From positions 124,001 through 188,000 of the forward strand of contig NW_025401108.1 of assembly GCF_011075055.1 (NCBI RefSeq): a stretch of 64,000 nucleotides of DNA. The letters run 5' to 3'. This DNA is from Mangifera indica. Taxonomy: Eukaryota > Streptophyta > Magnoliopsida > Sapindales > Anacardiaceae. Below the pieces are notes generated by a model. The model made no database searches. It saw only the letters and a list, made by a program, of their open reading frames with translations, and had not been told where the DNA came from. A program made the position numbers and the translations under genes. This document shows positions 59,675 through 64,000 of the stretch, piece by piece. How positions within the stretch are numbered: position 1 is the stretch's first letter; each line of letters opens with the position of its first letter.

Positions 59675-62373
59675 TTATTTGTTTAGTTCCTCTAAGATTG
59701 TCTGTGTAGAAGAGCCAGTTGAGAATCCCAGCTTTCCCATGACTTCTTCCAAGCGATTCACATTTGTCAGGTACAGATAACCAACCTGTGTGGAAGAACC
59801 AGTTAAGGCATACAATTTAACTGGAACCCAGAGAGGAAACTAATGCATTCTTAAATGTAACAAATACTACTGCAGAAAAAAAAAAAATTTTTAAGTAAGA
59901 GGGTACTGACTAGTGTTTCTAGCGAAGATGCTCTGTTGTAAACTGCCGTACCGGCTCTTTTTTTGGTCCGTGTTTTGGCTGAGATGATATTCTTTCCCCA
60001 GCGAAGAACATCCCTGCAGTAGAGAATATCAATTAACATGAGTCAAATGCCAACACTGAACAAATATATATCAGTGCTATTTCAGCAGTAGTTTAAAAAG
60101 GGCTCCAAAAGATAATTCCTCACATTAAAGGAGATGCAATAGCAGCAGAAAATAACAATACATTTAGGAAAATATCAGTGGACTCCAATTGAGGGTTTTT
60201 AGCAGATTTCTCTCATTTGACAGAGTTGATGCTAGCAATAAGATTCTCCTTCCTTAAATGTCACTCTAAATTTTATCCTGAAACTAACCGGTCATCCTAT
60301 TATTAAAACAAAATCTATGTCACTTAACAACCATAACAATATAAAGTTACTTATCATTAAAATAATTTTCAAACACTTAGAGCAGAAGAATGAATAATTA
60401 AAAGTGCAAGATTTGCCATCATCATGAGCACAAAGCTTCTAAATCATAAGAAATAAACATGCACAGAAAATTTCTTCAACATGGACCTGCAAGATGAATA
60501 AATGTTGAAGGTCATCTGGATGCTTTGCTTTTCAAAATCTAGAATTTTAATCATATTGTATATGAAATATGTAAGCTTGAATTTGTCATAACCTCCAGCT
60601 TGAGGAGGAAGGCATCAAAGAGTTAGTCAATTTGTACATGTCTTTCTTCTAAAAAGGATGAAAGTCCAATTAAACAAAATTAGTTTTTTCTTTTGAGGAA
60701 AAAAAAAGCCTATGAAGATAATCAAATCTTCCCACTAACCTTTCTTCGGCTGATAAGAAATTATCGTCAAGAAGTTTCTGAAGCAACGCATCCTGAATAT
60801 GAAAATACAAAAGATACAATTTTTAACATGCACACGTAACAAATAATCAAATCAAATTTTCTTTAATCATGTTTTCTTTCGGAATGTTATGTATCTAGAC
60901 AACAATAACAGTGCAGTACTATTGTAAGATTTTTCTATGAAGCTATATACAAACTTAATACAACTAGACCAATGAAAAGGAGAATCACAAAATTTAACTA
61001 TAGGAAGCATAACTTATATAGTGACAACATCACCCATGCAACTCAAAATAAACATAAAATTTAAAACATACTTGTGCTTCACAGCATACCACTGCCATTA
61101 CACGGTCATTATATTCTTCAATACTCAGGGGAGGAAACATGAAGTGCCTGCGAGCATATAGCTGCACAGTTTGAGAAACACTTAGAGTAAGCTATGAGGA
61201 AAGGTTAACCCAAAAAAAAAAAAAAACAAAAGGAACTATGTTAGTAGCCAGTAACATAAACATAAACATGCTGTCTGCCTTGTAGGTGTCAGTTCAAATA
61301 CAGAAAAAGGTGGACTTGCTTTCTAAAGCAGGCATCTCCTATGCATCTATAAGACCAAGATATGATGGATTCACATATAGGCGCCTTACAGCCTTAAACT
61401 TGAGCCAGAATCATATATTATTGCCAATTTCACCAAGTACTAATCCATCATATTTCAACTTTTCAAAAGGACACAGATGAGATATATTGATCCCTAACAG
61501 CACTTGTTCTAAAAGAGAACAAGCCATTCCATAAAAATTTCTATAATTATTCAACATGGGATGTTCATTCAATTTAAAAAATAATAATAATAATAATAAC
61601 ACACCTCGTATATACAATCACCAATATATGCTAGTGAAGCTGCATTGTATACCGACCGAGGTTTTTCCACTTTTGGTGGGTTTGGCAGCCACACCTCATA
61701 TCCCAAATAAGATTCATCCAACTTTGCCGCCCCTCCTGCATCAAATCCCAATCAAATTTGAAACTTTACCTTTTACATGAGCCTTATATTTCATTCAACT
61801 ACAAAGCTAGTAAATAATTAAAGTAAAACCAAAAAGTCTTTTCCCAATATATATTCTTATTTCAACATATAAACCAAATTGCGTCAAACTAACTTTCTTT
61901 CACAAATAATTACACCATAAAACACAAAACTTAAACCCCACTTTTCTTTCACTTTCTTCAACTTTCTCAATAACCAAACACAAGCCAGAACACCGAAAAT
62001 AAAAACCCCCCACAAACTTGCACCAAATCAGCAAATTTAATACTACCCAGATCATAAAAGAACAGAAAACACAATACTTTAGACTATTCGTTATGTTTTG
62101 GAGCAGAAGAACAAATGGGCAATAAAATTAAACACCACTACCTTGAACTGGACGCTTGAGAAGGTCAGAAACTGAGACGTCTTTCCGGGTAGTTATAGTG
62201 ACAGTTGGTGTCGAAGGTTTAGTTGTGTCAGTGTTGGCGTTAGCGTTGTTGCTCTTGAGTTTTCTTGGGGCGTTGGGATTGTAAGAAAGTCTCTGCTGGG
62301 TGTCATAGGAAGCTCTTAATCTTAGTAATGGTGAAGAAACTGAACACGCTGTATTTAGAACACTGTTCAGCAT
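59675..62373 (-). CDS. Mini-ribonuclease III, chloroplast type
   Basis: Six exons join in phase on the minus strand: 62142-62373, 61605-61735, 61072-61161, 60740-60792, 59911-60013 and 59675-59785, giving 239 residues. The Ser/Arg/Asn-rich N-terminus (MLNSVLNTACSVSSPLLRL) looks like a plastid transit peptide, to about residue 60. The single RNase III domain starts with YLGYEVWLPN and has the signature SLAYIGDCIYELYARRHF, with the catalytic Asp in GDCIYE, and the second acidic site in SLETLVGYLYLTN. There is no double-stranded RNA-binding domain, as expected for mini-III. In Arabidopsis the pair At1g55140/At3g13740 (RNC3/RNC4) trims plastid 23S rRNA and degrades introns. The start M at 62373 was chosen because the frame upstream runs into a transposon end at 62453. 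Confidence 0.92.
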
Positions 62374-63009
62374 TTTTGTTCGAGATGCTGCAGGCCCTGC
62401 CCCGGAGGACCGTGAAATAAAGAGGATGATTTTATCCCAAAAAAAAAAAAGAGGCCAAAGACTTGATCCCACCCCAGGTGTAGTGACATTCATTTATCAA
62501 AAAAAAAAAAAAAATTTTAATATATAATTCATCGTATTATTCTTTTTAAATTTTAAAAACTAATAATTTCATCTTAATTTAAAATTTTTAAATTTTAAAA
62601 AATAACATTTTTTTTTTTAAATTAGAGTTTTATTTCTCTCCACTCTGGCCACCAACTTCGATAAATGATAACTAGTCTTTCTTCCTCCTAACTATGCCTC
62701 TCGATTCGAGGCCCTCTCCTCATGGACAAAATCCAGATATCCTTTGCTTGAATTTTTCGAAGGAGCCTAACGACGAGACCAAGGCGTCGTCATCATTTGG
62801 GATGATACTCATCTAGATGACTCTTTCGTCATCTAGACGACGGGGTCCTTCATTTGGATTTTTCAATCCAGATAAAAGAAATTTGGATTTTTTGATCCAA
62901 ACAATGTCCGAGGGCTTCAGACCGAGAGGCATCACCGGAGAAAGAAAGACTGGCTGTTATTCATAAGAGATGGTGGCTAGAGTGGGGAGGAAGAAAACCC
63001 TACAGGGGC

Positions 63010-63690
63010 CTTTGATTCAAGGGATAGAAAAATTACTTTGGTAATCTAACTTGTATTACTTACATTACTTTATTTTGTTGATAAGTAATAAAAGATTTCG
63101 ATAATCTTCTATTACTAATAGTGATGTAGCAGATAATATAAGAGGTAATCTGATTAATACATTCACCTTAAATATTAAAATATTATCAAGGTAATTTTGA
63201 TTTTATTATAATTATATAATTTTTTTTAGGGTAAAAATCATCTCATTTTTAATTAATACAACAAATAACATAAAAAATATTTTAAAATAATTAAACTCAA
63301 GGGCATTTAAGTAAAATAATATACTAGTATTTTTTTATTCAATAAAACTATGTATACCTATTTTTGATACACAATTTATGTACATATATGAGGTGTTATC
63401 ATATGATTGGATGTTTCTTTATCATATGATGACACATGTGTTAAAATCACCTAATTACATGATGACACATCACTGTGTATATGAATTGTGTATCAAAAAT
63501 GGGTACACATAGCATTGCTCTTTTTTATTATATCTAACCAAATACAATAATTATTTATATCTATCAATTTTTCTCAAATTTTATTAAATATAGTAATAAT
63601 TTATACTCAGTCATTTTTAACGTAATTTATCTTTAAAATAATCTTCTAATTTTAGTAATAAAACATTCTCCAAACTAAACAGCCCCTAAG
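63010..63690. repeat. Repeat R3, copy 2 (interrupted by a MITE)
   Basis: Aligns with 39780-40195 on both sides of the MITE at 63331-63529. Left part contains GATTTTATTATAATTATA.. and GGGCATTTAAGTAAAATAAT; right part contains AATACAATAATTATTTATA and ends ..CCAAACTAAACAGCCCC. Confidence 0.6.
63331..63529. mobile_element. 180-bp MITE with exact 9-bp target duplication (copy C)
   Basis: Element 63340-63520 (181 bp) starts CAATAAAACTATGTATACC and ends ..ACACATAGCATTGCTC. The duplication TTTTTTATT lies at 63331-63339 and 63521-63529, and the same sequence is present once, uninterrupted, in the other R3 copy near 40071-40080. Confidence 0.9.
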
Positions 63691-64000
63691 AGAAAACTTT
63701 AGGTAAGAGTAAAGTTGTTAGTTTTTAAATTTTATAGGAAAATATTTCAAATTTTTTATTCAATGATGATTTTACCCTTAATTTTAATTAAGTTTTTTAA
63801 CGAAATTTTGTTCATGGATAGATATTTGGGTTTTGAAAGTTAGAGGAGGCCACTTGGGTGGGTTTTTACTATGCCTTATGTGAGAACAAGTCTTTTGGCC
63901 AAAAAATAATGTGATAATTCTTGAAGATGGTCAATTTAAGAATGGTTACTTCGGAAAATATGTACATGTAAAATTATATATGAAACGGTTGTTCCCGAAA

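Larger units (their letters stand above)
62444..63909. mobile_element. Long-TIR fold-back element, copy 5, with nested insertions
   Basis: Element 62453-63900. Left end GGCCAAAGACTTGATCCC, right end (minus strand) GGCCAAAAGACTTGTTCTC. A-rich flanks AAAAAAAGA and AAAAAATAA match at 7 of 9. It begins 80 bp upstream of the mini-RNase III start codon, so it may supply part of that gene's promoter or leader. The interior (about 63020-63690) holds a copy of repeat R3, itself interrupted by a MITE. Confidence 0.75.

Overview
This window is nuclear DNA from a flowering plant, almost certainly a eudicot. The genes have many short introns with GT..AG borders, the spacers are strongly AT-rich, and families such as CYP90D, CBL10-type calcium sensors, PRA1.F, FLX-like and PERK-like cytoplasmic kinases are plant-specific. 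The species cannot be named from the sequence.

I assembled eight protein-coding gene models by joining exons at splice sites in phase. In order: a receptor-like cytoplasmic kinase (+, 4852-8528), a two-RRM RNA-binding protein (-, 12367-15400), a PRA1.F prenylated-Rab acceptor (-, 18892-19458), a broken phospholipase D alpha4-type pseudogene (+, 26718-29859), a CBL10-like calcium sensor (+, 31060-32597), a FLOWERING LOCUS C EXPRESSOR-like coiled-coil protein (-, 37089-38639), the brassinosteroid C-23 hydroxylase CYP90D1 (-, 47272-50392), a small single-pass membrane protein of unknown function (-, 52993-57097) and a mini-ribonuclease III (-, 59675-62373). Apart from CBL10, this order matches what I remember of two Arabidopsis paralogous segments (At1g55140-At1g55200 and At3g13690-At3g13740), so the window looks like an ancestral eudicot block with genes retained differently. 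The genes do not form one pathway; what links them is shared ancestry.

The spacers hold many transposable-element remains. (1) A family of fold-back elements with GGCCAAA.. termini, very long inverted arms and 9-10 bp target duplications has complete copies at 1319-2407, 40258-40971, 42017-42729, 43554-44154 and 62453-63900, one chimeric copy at 24522-25458 and a fragment at 57898. (2) A separate MITE family of about 180 bp also makes 9-bp target duplications (exact at 24064-24242, 46394-46566 and 63340-63520), and one copy has an identifiable empty site elsewhere in the window. Both look Mutator-like. (3) There is an internally deleted Ty3/gypsy element (about 10.4-12.1 kb), a Copia-like LTR (about 15.5-16.6 kb), a LINE-like 3' end whose poly(A) tail abuts the start codon of the PLD pseudogene, and several palindromic or AT-rich repeats.

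The main points for a second look are the PLD alpha4 pseudogene, with damage in both catalytic HKD motifs next to the LINE tail; the two 9-bp-duplicating repeat families; two GC-AG introns (CBL10, CYP90D1); three upstream ORFs before the kinase start; a G-quadruplex-type tract in intron 1 of the RNA-binding protein gene; and two stretches (33.0-37.0 kb and 58.2-59.6 kb) with coding-like traces I could not explain. I found no CRISPR array, rRNA or tRNA gene, or prokaryote-style operon.
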